In this document: piece by piece, positions 15,298-24,850 of the stretch
Numbering within the stretch: position 1 is the stretch's first letter
Layout of the letters: every line of letters starts with the position of its first letter
Source: Candidatus Sumerlaeaceae bacterium
GTDB lineage: Bacteria; Sumerlaeota; Sumerlaeia; Sumerlaeales; Sumerlaeaceae
NCBI GenBank assembly: GCA_019695055.1
Contig: JAIBAT010000105.1
Coordinates: forward strand, 1 to 64,000
Reading direction: 5' to 3'
Length of the DNA stretch: 64,000 bases
The notes under the pieces: generated by a model
Told to the model about the DNA's origin: nothing
The model's database searches: none
What the model saw: the letters and a program-made list of their open reading frames with translations, nothing else
Position numbers and translations under genes: made by a program

Positions 15298-15381
15298 CAC
15301 TGTGGGGCAGGGGGCGGTGTAGGCAGTTGGAAGATTCAAAGAGCTAAACTTAGTGATAACAGGAAGCGGGGATTGAAGGCC

Positions 15382-17115
15382 ATGAAAATGATGACGCAAG
15401 ACAGGGGGTTGGGCGAATTGCTGGTTACGGCCGGCAAGCTCGATGCCGACGGTCTGGATATGGCCACCCGTGAGCACGCCAAGACGGGGGAGCGGCTGGG
15501 TTCGATACTTGTCAAAATGGGGCTGGTGGAAGAGGAGGATGTCCTCAAGGTCCTCGCCCAGCAACTTCATGTGCCCTACGTGAAGCTCAGCGAGCTGACG
15601 ATTCGCAAGGAAGTGATCGAGAAGATCCCCGCAAAGCTCGTGAACCACTACCACATGGTTCCCATTGATCAGTACAACGGCACGATACGGGTGGCGGTCA
15701 GCGACCCGATGAACGTCCACGTGCTGGATGATCTCTCGCTGGTCATCAAGCTGGAGGTCGAGCCGGTGGTGGCTTCCACCAAGGAAATCGACGACGCCAT
15801 CAAAAAATATTATGGTATCGGTGCCGACACGGTGGAGGGGCTGATCGAGGATCGCGGCGCCGAGGGCGCGGTGGACCTGCAGGCCGACGTCACGAACATC
15901 GACGACATGGCGGAGGACGCCTCGATTGTCCGCTTTGTGAACCAGATCATCGCCGAGGCGATGGCCGACAGAGCCACAGACATTCACGTTGAGCCGCTGG
16001 AGAGCGAACTTCGCGTGCGTTACCGCATCGACGGCATGCTCTATGAGGCGGCCATTCCGCCCACCATCAAGCGGTTCCAGAGCGCCATCATCAGCCGCAT
16101 CAAGATCATGGCCGACCTGAACATCGCCGAGCGTCGCCTGCCGCAGGACGGCAAGATCAAGATCAAGAACCAGGACAAGGAATTCGACCTTCGCGTTTCG
16201 ACACTGCCGACACCCTATGGCGAGTCGATCTCAATCCGTATTCTTTCCCGCGACAGCGAGCTGGTGAGTCTCGACAAGCTGGGGCTCGACGACCATAACC
16301 TGAAAATTCTGAGGAAGATGATCAACAAGCCTCACGGAATTTTGTTTGTCACCGGCCCGACGGGTTCTGGCAAGTCCACCACCCTTTACGCGTCGCTGAG
16401 TGAGATCAACACGATCGATCGCAAGATTATTACCGCCGAGGACCCCATCGAATACCGTATTCCCGGTGTGACGCAGGTTCAGGTCAGTCCGACCATCGAC
16501 CTCTCGTTTGCGCGGGTGCTGCGGACGATGTTGCGCCAGGACCCGGACGTGATCATGGTGGGTGAGACCCGCGACCCGGAAACAGCCCAAGCCGCCATTC
16601 GGGCCGCCCTTACGGGCCATATGGTGTTCTCTACGCTCCACACGAACGACGCGGCCGGCGCCGTGAGCCGTCTGCTTGACATGGGCATCGAGCCGTTCCT
16701 GGTGGCAAGTTCCGTGGAGGGATTGCTGGCCCAACGCCTTGTACGCGTGCTCTGCAAGGAGTGCAAGCACACGTACACACCGTCGCCGGAGGTTTTGCGG
16801 CGGCTCAGCCTGAACAACCTCAATACCGAGGGTGCGATTTTCATGAAGCCGGGTGGTTGTGAGAAGTGCCGTTACACGGGTTTCCGTGGCCGCACGGCCA
16901 TCTATGAGATCATCAAGATCGACGAGGAAATCAAGCGGCTGATCGTGGACAGGCAGGCCTCCAACATTATCAAGAAGGCGGCCCTTGCGTCGGGAATGCG
17001 CACGATTCGCGAGGATGGCTGGCTGAAGGTCCGCGAGGGGACCACGACGATTGACGAAGTTTTGCGCGTTACCATGGAGGATGAGTTCGGCGGGTCGGCG
17101 TACGACGGCGAGTAG
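15382..17115 (+). CDS. gspE: Type II secretion/type IV pilus assembly ATPase GspE/PilB
   Basis: 577 residues from the ATG at 15382 (ATGs two and three codons on are alternatives). An N-terminal MshEN/T2SSE_N domain (about 5-150) precedes the ATPase domain, with Walker A GPTGSGKST near 324-332, the Asp boxes and RQDPDVIMVGE, the His box, and a tetracysteine site C458, C461, C493, C496. This hexameric ATPase drives assembly of the pseudopilus at the inner membrane. It opens a tightly packed operon of ten genes with gspF 38 bases on. Confidence 0.95.
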   Translation: MKMMTQDRGLGELLVTAGKLDADGLDMATREHAKTGERLGSILVKMGLVEEEDVLKVLAQQLHVPYVKLSELTIRKEVIEKIPAKLVNHYHMVPIDQYNGTIRVAVSDPMNVHVLDDLSLVIKLEVEPVVASTKEIDDAIKKYYGIGADTVEGLIEDRGAEGAVDLQADVTNIDDMAEDASIVRFVNQIIAEAMADRATDIHVEPLESELRVRYRIDGMLYEAAIPPTIKRFQSAIISRIKIMADLNIAERRLPQDGKIKIKNQDKEFDLRVSTLPTPYGESISIRILSRDSELVSLDKLGLDDHNLKILRKMINKPHGILFVTGPTGSGKSTTLYASLSEINTIDRKIITAEDPIEYRIPGVTQVQVSPTIDLSFARVLRTMLRQDPDVIMVGETRDPETAQAAIRAALTGHMVFSTLHTNDAAGAVSRLLDMGIEPFLVASSVEGLLAQRLVRVLCKECKHTYTPSPEVLRRLSLNNLNTEGAIFMKPGGCEKCRYTGFRGRTAIYEIIKIDEEIKRLIVDRQASNIIKKAALASGMRTIREDGWLKVREGTTTIDEVLRVTMEDEFGGSAYDGE

Positions 17116-17153
17116 GCCGTCTCACGCGCGAAACCACTTAGCGGAATCCAACC

Positions 17154-18386
17154 ATGCCCCTTTTTAGTTATACAGCCAAAGACACCTCCGGCCAGGTCAT
17201 CAACGGCACGCTCGAGGCCGATACGACCAACATGGTGATTTCCCGCCTGCAGTCCATGGGGTATTTCCCGGTGCGGGTGGAAAACGAGTCGGAGAAGAAG
17301 GCTGGTGCTGCGGCCGGTGCGGCAGCGGTGGCGCGACAATTTTCGCGCAAGGTGGGCATTAACGACCTGGCGACATTCAATAGGCAGCTGGCAGACCTTC
17401 TTGGGTCGGGAATCCCACTGGTCAAGGCGCTCACGGTCATGCAGAATCAGACCACGAACGTGGGGCTGGTCGAGATTATCAAGCAAATCAACCAGGACGT
17501 GTCGGGCGGGGATTCGCTGGCCGGTGCCATGTCGAAGCACCCCAAGGTTTTTTCCAAACTTTATACGGCCATGGTGAAATCCGGCGAGGCTGGCGGAATG
17601 ATTGACGTGGTGCTTTCACGCCTTGCGGATTTTGCGGAAACCGAGGCGGAGACGCGCTCGAAGATCAAGAGCGCCCTGGCCTATCCGGTGGTCATGATCG
17701 TGGCAGGTATTGGCGCCGTGATCATCATGATGACGGTCGTCATGCCCAAGATTTTAAAGATTTTCACGGAGTTGAATCAGGCATTGCCGCTGCCCACCCA
17801 GATCCTGATTTCCGCAAATAACGTTTTGCAGAACTATTGGTATTTCATATTGGGCGGGCTCATACTGCTGGTGGTGGGCGGCTGGCGCGCCATGAACACA
17901 GAGGAAGGCAAGCGCGCCATCGACACGGCGCTGATCAAGGTCCCGGTGCTTGGGGACATGATCGTGAAGAAGGAGATCGCCAACTTCTCGCGCACGTTCG
18001 GCTCGCTGCTCCATAACGGGGTGTCCATCCTGCCGGCCCTGGATATTGTCCACGAGGTGCTTGGAAACAAGGTGATTGCCGACGAGGTCGCCAAGATTCC
18101 GCTGAACATCACGCAGGGTGAGGGCGTGGCGGCACCGCTGAAGAAGTCCACGGTGTTTCCCCCAGTAGTGGTCAACATGATGGCGATTGGTGAGGAGACG
18201 GGGCGACTGGACGACGTGCTGCTCAAAATTGCGCGCAGTTACGAGACCGAAGTTGACCGAGCAGTCAAGACATTGACCGGCCTTATTGAGCCCATTATTA
18301 TTCTGTTTATGGGGTTGGTTGTCGGGTTCATTGTCATTGCGATGCTGTTGCCGATCTTCTCCATCGATCCGAGCGCAAACGGGTAG
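17154..18386 (+). CDS. gspF: Inner-membrane platform protein GspF/PilC
   Basis: 410 residues, family length. The N-terminus MPLFSYTAKDTSGQVINGTLEAD is diagnostic; two T2SSF domains (about 65-195 and 270-395) each carry RQLADLLGSGIPLVKAL and SRTFGSLLHNGVSILPALDI. Three membrane segments are seen. It forms the inner-membrane platform that couples GspE to pilin assembly. Confidence 0.95.
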   Translation: MPLFSYTAKDTSGQVINGTLEADTTNMVISRLQSMGYFPVRVENESEKKAGAAAGAAAVARQFSRKVGINDLATFNRQLADLLGSGIPLVKALTVMQNQTTNVGLVEIIKQINQDVSGGDSLAGAMSKHPKVFSKLYTAMVKSGEAGGMIDVVLSRLADFAETEAETRSKIKSALAYPVVMIVAGIGAVIIMMTVVMPKILKIFTELNQALPLPTQILISANNVLQNYWYFILGGLILLVVGGWRAMNTEEGKRAIDTALIKVPVLGDMIVKKEIANFSRTFGSLLHNGVSILPALDIVHEVLGNKVIADEVAKIPLNITQGEGVAAPLKKSTVFPPVVVNMMAIGEETGRLDDVLLKIARSYETEVDRAVKTLTGLIEPIIILFMGLVVGFIVIAMLLPIFSIDPSANG

Positions 18387-18396
18387 GGGCGCACCG

Positions 18397-18972
18397 ATGG
18401 GACGCCAAAGCCTGACGATTCGCCAACGCGGCATGACGCTGCTGGAAATTCTCGTGGTCATTGTTATTCTTGTGGCGTTGTTGGCCATTTCGTTTCCCAC
18501 GCTTCGTGCTGCAAACGAAAAGAACAAGCTGCGGGCGTCCGCACGGGAGATCATCTCCCTCATTAAATATGCACGGGCCGAGGCAATTTTTGGCCAGCGG
18601 ATGACGGAAGTTTTTCTCGACACAGACAAGCATGAGTTCTGGCTGGATCTTCGTATCCCGGACGAGAAGACGGGCGTTTACAAGCCGGGTGGAAAGCGGA
18701 TGCAGCTCGAGCAGAAGCGACGCCTCAATGGAGGCGTGCGTTTTGACGAGGTCGTCACCAATGATGCCAATGTCATCAGGGACAAAGTCATTGCCATTGA
18801 CCTGTACCCTGACGGGACTGCGTCACCAACGTTGGTCACCCTGCTGAATGAGCGGGCCGACAAGCGCATGACCATCGAAGTCATGAAATCCACTGCTCAG
18901 ACTGAGGTGACGCCGGGAACTGTGGCCGAAAAGAGGGCCGCCGCCGAGGCAGCGGAAGGACAAGGCGGATGA
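18397..18972 (+). CDS. gspH: GspH-like minor pseudopilin
   Basis: 191 residues from ATG 18397. Prepilin signal RQRG|MTLLEILVVIVI with cleavage after G12 and E17 at +5, then the long hydrophobic helix. The C-terminal body is charged and ends in an Ala/Glu tail. Position after gspF and before gspI supports GspH. It overlaps gspI by four bases. Confidence 0.85.
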   Translation: MGRQSLTIRQRGMTLLEILVVIVILVALLAISFPTLRAANEKNKLRASAREIISLIKYARAEAIFGQRMTEVFLDTDKHEFWLDLRIPDEKTGVYKPGGKRMQLEQKRRLNGGVRFDEVVTNDANVIRDKVIAIDLYPDGTASPTLVTLLNERADKRMTIEVMKSTAQTEVTPGTVAEKRAAAEAAEGQGG

Positions 18973-19463
18973 TGCGGCGCTTTCATTTTGTTCACCGTCG
19001 TGCATGCGGTGGGTTTATCCTGCTCGAAGTGCTCATCTCGATGGTCATTCTTGGACTTTCGGTGGCGACCATCATGCGCTCCTTTACGCTTTCCATGAGT
19101 GCCGTTCGTCGCAATGATGTCACGACTCGGGGATGTGTCTTGGCGCAGAGTCTTCTCCAGGACCTGGAACTGAACCCGCCGAAATCGAAGAGCGTTCACG
19201 GGGATTTCAGCGAGCAGGGATTTCCCGCTTACAGCTATGACCTGAAGTTTGACGAGGAGGAAATTCGTTACCGCGGTCTCAAGACCAAGGCAAAGGTCAC
19301 GGACCTCAAGCCGCTCAAGTATGGCAAGGTGGCAGTCTACTACAATGATCCGCGCCAGGAGCGCCCGGTGCTGGTGGTGGAGACGGAGTTTTATATCCCA
19401 ACCTTTGAACGATTTGAGTACCGGTCAAAATTCCTTAATGAGTTGTTCCGCGATGAAAAATAA
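18969..19463 (+). CDS. gspI: GspI-like minor pseudopilin
   Basis: 164 residues. Prepilin signal CGG|FILLEVLISMVILGLS with cleavage after G15 and E20 at +5. Short globular part. In type II systems GspI nucleates the tip complex with J and K. Both ends overlap neighbours, so translation is coupled through H-I-J. Confidence 0.87.
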   Translation: MMRRFHFVHRRACGGFILLEVLISMVILGLSVATIMRSFTLSMSAVRRNDVTTRGCVLAQSLLQDLELNPPKSKSVHGDFSEQGFPAYSYDLKFDEEEIRYRGLKTKAKVTDLKPLKYGKVAVYYNDPRQERPVLVVETEFYIPTFERFEYRSKFLNELFRDEK

Positions 19464-20421
19464 CCGCCCAAGCCATGGGCTGCGCCATCGCGGCTTTACT
19501 CTCATCGAAGTCATGGTGGGAGTGGTGATCTTTTCGTTGGTGATGTCCGCGCTGTTTTTCTCGTTCCGCACGGCGGTTAAGACCTACCAGGTGGGCCTGA
19601 CCCATGCCGACGGAGATCAGGCGGCGAGATTTGTGATGGATACCGTTGCCGGCGATATGCGCAGCCTGTATTACAAGACGGCAAATGCCTACAACATCTC
19701 CCGGCGGTTTCGGGAACAACAGCAGGCGGAGCGTGAACGGCAGGCATTGCAAAGCGGAGTGAACATCTCGGCAGGCGAAGATCCGAACCTGCCCGAGCTT
19801 GGCCCCAAAATCGACCTCGGGTTCAAGTGCACGGACAATGCCGATACGGACGACCTGACTTTCGTACGGATGCAATCTCCAAAGCGCACCGAGGATCGCA
19901 AACCATGGAACCTGGTGCGGCTGCGCTATTACGTCATGAATGGGAATCTTTACCGCAGCCAGGATGACATCAAGGCACCGGAAGTGGATGAGAAGGGGAA
20001 CGAAATCCCCAAACCATACCCCCCTCAGGTGGACAAGATTGCGAACAACGTCAAATCCTTTGACCTGAAATTCGGGTATTACTTTGAGGGCGAATGGCAT
20101 GAAGCGCCGGAGTGGGATTCGGCGGTTACCAAGTACCGCAACGAGGTGCCTGACACCGAACAGGACAAGAAGAATCCCATGGCGAACGTGATGCCCAATC
20201 AGCAAAATCAGCAGGTTCCGCCGGACAATGTGCCGGCCTGGGCCAGCATCACACTGACCTTCAAGGATCCGAAGGACGACGAGAAGCTGAAGACCTTTCA
20301 TCAAGTGGTGCAGTTGCCCCAGTCGCAGGAGACCTATGTGCCGGTGCAGGCGGATTCCACCCAAGCCACCACGCAGCGTTCGTGGTCTGGTTCCCGCGCC
20401 GCCGGGGGGAGGAACCGCTGA
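19453..20421 (+). CDS. gspJ: GspJ-like minor pseudopilin
   Basis: 322 residues from ATG 19453, which lies inside the end of gspI; the longer upstream frame is out of context. Prepilin signal RHRG|FTLIEVMVGVVIFS, cleavage after G14, E19 at +5. The body is larger than typical GspJ (about 200 residues), with an acidic insert near 215-245 and a Gln/Thr-rich tail. Its TGA overlaps the ATG of gspK. Confidence 0.86.
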   Translation: MKNNRPSHGLRHRGFTLIEVMVGVVIFSLVMSALFFSFRTAVKTYQVGLTHADGDQAARFVMDTVAGDMRSLYYKTANAYNISRRFREQQQAERERQALQSGVNISAGEDPNLPELGPKIDLGFKCTDNADTDDLTFVRMQSPKRTEDRKPWNLVRLRYYVMNGNLYRSQDDIKAPEVDEKGNEIPKPYPPQVDKIANNVKSFDLKFGYYFEGEWHEAPEWDSAVTKYRNEVPDTEQDKKNPMANVMPNQQNQQVPPDNVPAWASITLTFKDPKDDEKLKTFHQVVQLPQSQETYVPVQADSTQATTQRSWSGSRAAGGRNR

Positions 20422-21749
20422 TGCTGGCCAACCGGGGAAAGTGGACCCGTCAAAAAGCCATGATCATGGTGCTGACTCTGTGGATTGTCGTTGTTCTTGG
20501 CGTGCTGGCTACTTCGCTGGCGTTTGATGTCCAGGTGAACTCGAAACTGGCCCTGATGCAGCGCGAGAAATTCCAGGCTTACAACCTTGCGCGATCCGCT
20601 GTGGCGCTGGGCATGGTGAATCTGCAGAACGACATGCTGATTGATTACCAGGAGAATCCCAATCAGCCGGTGGATTCGTTTGCCGATGTATGGGCCATGC
20701 GCGATCGCCGCGAGAAGGATGTCGAGGTGGAGATGGGCAAGGGCACCTATGAGGTCCAGATCGTGGATGAAGAGGGGAAGATCAACATCAACCGGGCGAG
20801 TGCCTCGCTCATCAAGACCATCCTTGAGTACTATGACTACGAAGCGCCTGATAGCGAAACCATAGCCAATGCCATTGTGGACTGGCGCGACGCGGATGAC
20901 ATGGCCCTTGGCACAAATCCCGGCAAGGAAAACGAAGTTTACAGTGCCATGGGTGGCCAGAAAATCAGCTCCAAGACACTGCCCGAGGAACTAGCCGTCC
21001 AGTGTCCCAATGAGGATTACCTTACCATCGAGGAACTGCTGGACGTGTTTGATAACCTTGGGGTGGATCGTGAGATTTATTATGGCTATGATCCCGACGC
21101 CGAGGAAGCCCGGGAACTCAAGATGCGCAACGACGTGGCGATGGGCCACACGACGCGGGACAAGTCCAAGCGCAAGGTGCGCGGCAAGAAGGAGCAGCTG
21201 GCGCTGAAGGACATTTTGACGGTCCAGGGCTCTGGCCGCATCAACATCAACACTGCCAGTGAGGAAGTGCTGACCATCCTGTTTGCTGCGGCGACCGGCG
21301 GTTCCAACTTTGAAACAGCCGCCGCCACGGCCCGCAGCATCTGTGATTATCGTGGAGACAGAAAAACGGGTCATGCACCCGATCCGGAGGACGCCTTCAA
21401 GAGCGCGGCGGACCTGGCAAAGGTCTCCGGTGTGGACCAGAAGTTGGTTGGGTCCCTTGGAAATTCCGGGGCTCTTGGGGTCCAGATTGGTTTTAGTTCC
21501 AACGTGTTTACGGTAACGGGAATCGGGCGGGTGGGGAGCCAAAAGCAGACCGTAAGCGTGCTGGTAAATCGATTCCTCGAAACGTTCAACCCCGACGATG
21601 CCCAGCTGACCAGCAACAAGGGCAGTCTGCGGGGTCGGGCCAGCCGGGGAAATATGCGCAGCCGTATCAGCAGAACCGGCGGGGCCAACGGTGCCACTGA
21701 CAATCTCATTCGAAATCCCTCCATTCGGGTGTTGCAATGGATGGAATAG
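20421..21749 (+). CDS. gspK: GspK-like minor pseudopilin
   Basis: 442 residues from ATG 20421, with GGGGGGAGGAACC upstream. N-terminal helix MIMVLTLWIVVVLGVLA lacks Glu at +5, as is usual for GspK. Two helix-hairpin segments appear as GKININRASASLIKTIL and RININTASEEVLTILF, typical of the GspK SAM-like domains. The Arg/Gly-rich last 60 residues are not typical. GspK caps the pseudopilus tip. Confidence 0.88.
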   Translation: MLANRGKWTRQKAMIMVLTLWIVVVLGVLATSLAFDVQVNSKLALMQREKFQAYNLARSAVALGMVNLQNDMLIDYQENPNQPVDSFADVWAMRDRREKDVEVEMGKGTYEVQIVDEEGKININRASASLIKTILEYYDYEAPDSETIANAIVDWRDADDMALGTNPGKENEVYSAMGGQKISSKTLPEELAVQCPNEDYLTIEELLDVFDNLGVDREIYYGYDPDAEEARELKMRNDVAMGHTTRDKSKRKVRGKKEQLALKDILTVQGSGRININTASEEVLTILFAAATGGSNFETAAATARSICDYRGDRKTGHAPDPEDAFKSAADLAKVSGVDQKLVGSLGNSGALGVQIGFSSNVFTVTGIGRVGSQKQTVSVLVNRFLETFNPDDAQLTSNKGSLRGRASRGNMRSRISRTGGANGATDNLIRNPSIRVLQWME

Positions 21750-21820
21750 GACGGAAGCATTGAATCCCGTGACGTTTGAAATGACCCCAGTTTTGGGCCG
21801 GAAGGCCGTAAAAGTCTGAT

Positions 21821-23551
21821 ATGGCCACTTTTGCCGCCATTGAATTTACCGAACTCGAAGCCCGGATTCTCGTGGGTGAGCGATCCCGCGGAAAGCTGTC
21901 GCTGCGGGGGCGCACGACCGTGCCCCTGCCAAGGATCGAGGAAGCCGCCGAGCGGATTGCCAACCGGGCCAACCTCCTTAAGGAGGCTTTCAAGACACTG
22001 AAAGCCAAGCCACAGGCGGTTCGGATTGTCATCCCGAAGAATTTCGTCATGGTTCGCACCGTGACGTTGCCCTCGGAAGCCGAGGAGGAGTTGGCGGGGA
22101 TGGCCCGCTTCGAGGCGGAGCGGCACATTCCGTTTAACGCCGAGCGGCACATTGTGAGCCATTGCATCGTTCAGAAGACGGGTGTCCAGGGGAGCCAGGT
22201 GTTGTTGGCCGCGGTGGACGGACCGGTAGCCACTGAATATCTGGAAATTTGCCTGAAGGCCGGCCTGGCCGTGGAAAATTTCACGGTTTCCAGCCTCGCG
22301 ACGTTTAATGCCCTGAATGCCGCCCAACCCGAGGCTGTCAAGGAACGCACGGTGGCGATCATAAATATCGGGTACGGCTCCACGGATTTCTCGATTGCCA
22401 CGAATGGTGTGCTGACGTTCACCCGCGCGGCGTCGGTGGGTCCGGCAAAGTTTGACGGCGCGGTGGACGGCAGCACGGGTCCCGCGCGAAAGTGGAGTGT
22501 GGGGGAACTCGCCCAACTCGACGCCATGGAACCGGATCGCTATTTTGCCCGCCTGCACTCGACGGTGGAGGCCGGCGAGCCCGGGTTGGCGGCACCCGCG
22601 CCGTTCTCACTGGATTCCAATATATTTCCGGCGCTTAGCGCGCCTCCTGAAACCAGTGCCGAGGCGGAATCACCCGAATACAAGGCGAACCTCGGCCTGC
22701 GGAACGGTCTGCTGTTGCTCATCAAGGAAATGAAGCGGACCCACGAGTTTGCGCGCCGTGAGTTCAACTTTCCGGCGGTGGACCAGATTTATATTTGCGG
22801 AGAGGGGGCGCTCGTGCGGAACCTGCCGGAATACCTCCGGTTGAATCTGGGTGTACCCTGCACGGTTTTTGATCCGCTCGCGTCCCTGGGAGGAACGGGC
22901 GACTCGTCCGGCGGACCGGCAACGCTGTTTGCCTCCTGTTCGGGGGCCCTGCTGGGTGATGCCCAGCAGCAGGTTCGCGTCAATTTGCTGCCTTCAGACT
23001 ATATTGAGAAACAGAAAAAGCAGCGGTCCCAGCAGTCCTGGATCATTTCGGGGATCCTTGCCGTTGGCATGCTGGCGCTGGGATATATCTACCTCTACGA
23101 CCTCTTTACGCACCAGGAGAAGATGCTGGAGGAATACACCCAGCTTAACAAGAAGATGAAATCCAAGGTGGTCGACCTTCAGGCCAAGGAAAGCCGCCTG
23201 AACATCATCAAGCAGAACACGCAGGACAAGCACAGTGCCCTGGATGTGATCGAGCGAATCAGCGAGTTTACCTTCATACCTGATAGCGTTACTTTGACCC
23301 GGTTCGAGTATCAGAAAGACCAATATGTCAAAATTTCCGGACACGCCAAAGCCATTGCCGACGTGAATCGCATGCGCTCGGAACTGGAAAAGACGGGCTA
23401 CTTCCAGGCTGTGACGATTGATGAAGGCAGTAACCGCCAAATGACTCTCCCGGCGCGCAGTGAGCCGGTTTTGGAGTATTCCATCACAGCCACTTTCCCT
23501 AAACGTGAAACCAAGAAGAGCGGCACGGCTCCCGCTAAGGACAAGGTCTGA
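21821..23551 (+). CDS. PilM-PilN fusion (GspL-like inner-membrane protein)
   Basis: 576 residues. Residues 1-365 are a PilM/GspL actin-like domain: MATFAAIEFTELEARIL, IVIPKNFVMVRTVTLP, and IINIGYGSTDFSI. Near residues 384-392 comes VNLLPSDYI, the conserved start of PilN, then a membrane segment (about 405-428), a coiled coil and a periplasmic ferredoxin-like fold. In classical T4P systems PilM and PilN are separate and PilM binds the PilN N-terminus; here they are one chain, which resembles GspL. It lies 71 bases after gspK. Confidence 0.87.
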   Translation: MATFAAIEFTELEARILVGERSRGKLSLRGRTTVPLPRIEEAAERIANRANLLKEAFKTLKAKPQAVRIVIPKNFVMVRTVTLPSEAEEELAGMARFEAERHIPFNAERHIVSHCIVQKTGVQGSQVLLAAVDGPVATEYLEICLKAGLAVENFTVSSLATFNALNAAQPEAVKERTVAIINIGYGSTDFSIATNGVLTFTRAASVGPAKFDGAVDGSTGPARKWSVGELAQLDAMEPDRYFARLHSTVEAGEPGLAAPAPFSLDSNIFPALSAPPETSAEAESPEYKANLGLRNGLLLLIKEMKRTHEFARREFNFPAVDQIYICGEGALVRNLPEYLRLNLGVPCTVFDPLASLGGTGDSSGGPATLFASCSGALLGDAQQQVRVNLLPSDYIEKQKKQRSQQSWIISGILAVGMLALGYIYLYDLFTHQEKMLEEYTQLNKKMKSKVVDLQAKESRLNIIKQNTQDKHSALDVIERISEFTFIPDSVTLTRFEYQKDQYVKISGHAKAIADVNRMRSELEKTGYFQAVTIDEGSNRQMTLPARSEPVLEYSITATFPKRETKKSGTAPAKDKV

Positions 23552-23552
23552 C

Positions 23553-24161
23553 ATGGCACTCCAGGCACGCGAAATGAAGATTCTCTGGCTGACGGTGGCC
23601 CTATCCGGCGCCGCGCTGCTGTGGATGTACGGCATCAGCCCCCTGTATGACGGCTATACAGAATTGGCGGAGAAACTGGACCGCGAGGCTGCCCGCTACA
23701 AAAGCAATATCGAGATTGTGGGCCGCGAAAAGGCAATCGAGGAGGCCTATCAAAAGGTCGAGGCGACCTTCCCTTCGGAAGTTGAAGGAAAAGTGCCGGA
23801 AGATTCCTTCATTGAGGATGTCGACACTGCTGCGAGTACGATTTTGCCAGCCAGCCGTCGAACGGGTGGCATGTCTGTCAAGGCGGAGGAGATCAAGGAC
23901 GTCAATGGGTACGAGTTTCTCGTGCTGAATTTCGGCACGACAGGCGAGCTTCCTGGCATTGCGACGTTGCTGAAATCCTTCGATGCGAAAGGCTTTCTGG
24001 TCAAGAGCATCACCCTTGCCCAAAACCGGGGGGTGGATAACCCGGAGCTCAAATTGGATATGACGTTGGCCCGCATCGTGAAGCTGGAGGAAGAGGGGGA
24101 CGCACCGGCTGGACCGGGGCGCAAACTCAGAAAGCCACAAGGCGGAGGATCTGCCAAGTGA
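23553..24161 (+). CDS. PilO/GspM-like assembly protein
   Basis: 202 residues from ATG 23553, one base after the previous stop. One membrane segment (about 9-27), a coiled coil to about 90, then a small alpha/beta domain ending in a Pro/Gly-rich tail. Topology, size and place after the PilN-type segment are those of PilO or GspM, which pair with PilN/GspL in the periplasm. It overlaps the next gene by four bases. Confidence 0.8.
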   Translation: MALQAREMKILWLTVALSGAALLWMYGISPLYDGYTELAEKLDREAARYKSNIEIVGREKAIEEAYQKVEATFPSEVEGKVPEDSFIEDVDTAASTILPASRRTGGMSVKAEEIKDVNGYEFLVLNFGTTGELPGIATLLKSFDAKGFLVKSITLAQNRGVDNPELKLDMTLARIVKLEEEGDAPAGPGRKLRKPQGGGSAK

Positions 24162-24694
24162 AACGCCAGGAAATCCTCCTTAACCTGACCCTATTGACGG
24201 CGATTGGCGCGCTGACCTTTTTGATTTTTTCGGAAGGGGAGGACTTGCCGTCCCTGCCGTCGGCGCCGGCAAACCTGGCGTCGAATTCCGGTGTTGGTTC
24301 GAAGACAGAGACTTCCTTCGTGCCGGCGGCGACCAGCAAGAAATTTGATGATTTCGGGAACAAGGAAATCTTCCGGGCGATCATGACTCCCACTCCCACT
24401 CCGCCCCCGGCAACCCCCAAGCCCAGCCCCACCCCCAATATCAGCGTTGTGCTGGGGAACTGGAAATTATCCTCCGTGGACGGCGGTGAGGCCACGATCG
24501 AGGACAAGACAAAGGCAAACAACCCGGATGGTGCGTTTTTTACGATGAAGGTTGGCGAAGCACACCCCGTGGAGGTGGACAAGGGTGTCATGGGGAAGGC
24601 TGTGCTCAAGAAAATCGATGAAAGCGGCGATACGCCGTCAGTATCCTTTGAATTGGACCCGAGTACTGGTGAAGTCTACAAAATCTCCATGTAA
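24158..24694 (+). CDS. PilP/GspC-like linker protein
   Basis: 178 residues, GTG start overlapping the previous stop. One N-terminal membrane segment (about 7-24), a Pro/Thr-rich stretch (TPTPTPPPATPKPSPTP) that would span the periplasm, and a C-terminal beta domain with WKLSSVDGG and KKIDESG. This is the layout of PilP and of the GspC homology region that binds the secretin. Identity rests on layout and position, not strong motif match. Confidence 0.7.
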   Translation: MKRQEILLNLTLLTAIGALTFLIFSEGEDLPSLPSAPANLASNSGVGSKTETSFVPAATSKKFDDFGNKEIFRAIMTPTPTPPPATPKPSPTPNISVVLGNWKLSSVDGGEATIEDKTKANNPDGAFFTMKVGEAHPVEVDKGVMGKAVLKKIDESGDTPSVSFELDPSTGEVYKISM

Positions 24695-24850
24695 TGCCGC
24701 ACCCTTGCGGGGCGACGCAGTGCTGACGGTTGGGCGGTTTGGAACCCAGTCCAACCTCCGCAATTTCAGCCACCTGCGCCCTTTTGGGCTTGCGCTGGGG
24801 AAATCCATGCGGGAAACGTCTCAGACTAAGTTTATGAAAATGGAAGTCCC

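Larger units (their letters stand above)
14973..15381. other. 409-base intergenic region before the secretion operon
   Basis: No gene is supported here; a frame running into gspE from 15238 lacks a start signal and family similarity before residue 49. It holds a perfect 9-bp inverted repeat (GGTTTTGGG..CCCAAAACC, 15041-15066) without a T-tract, and a sigma-54-like motif at 15281-15297. Confidence 0.6.
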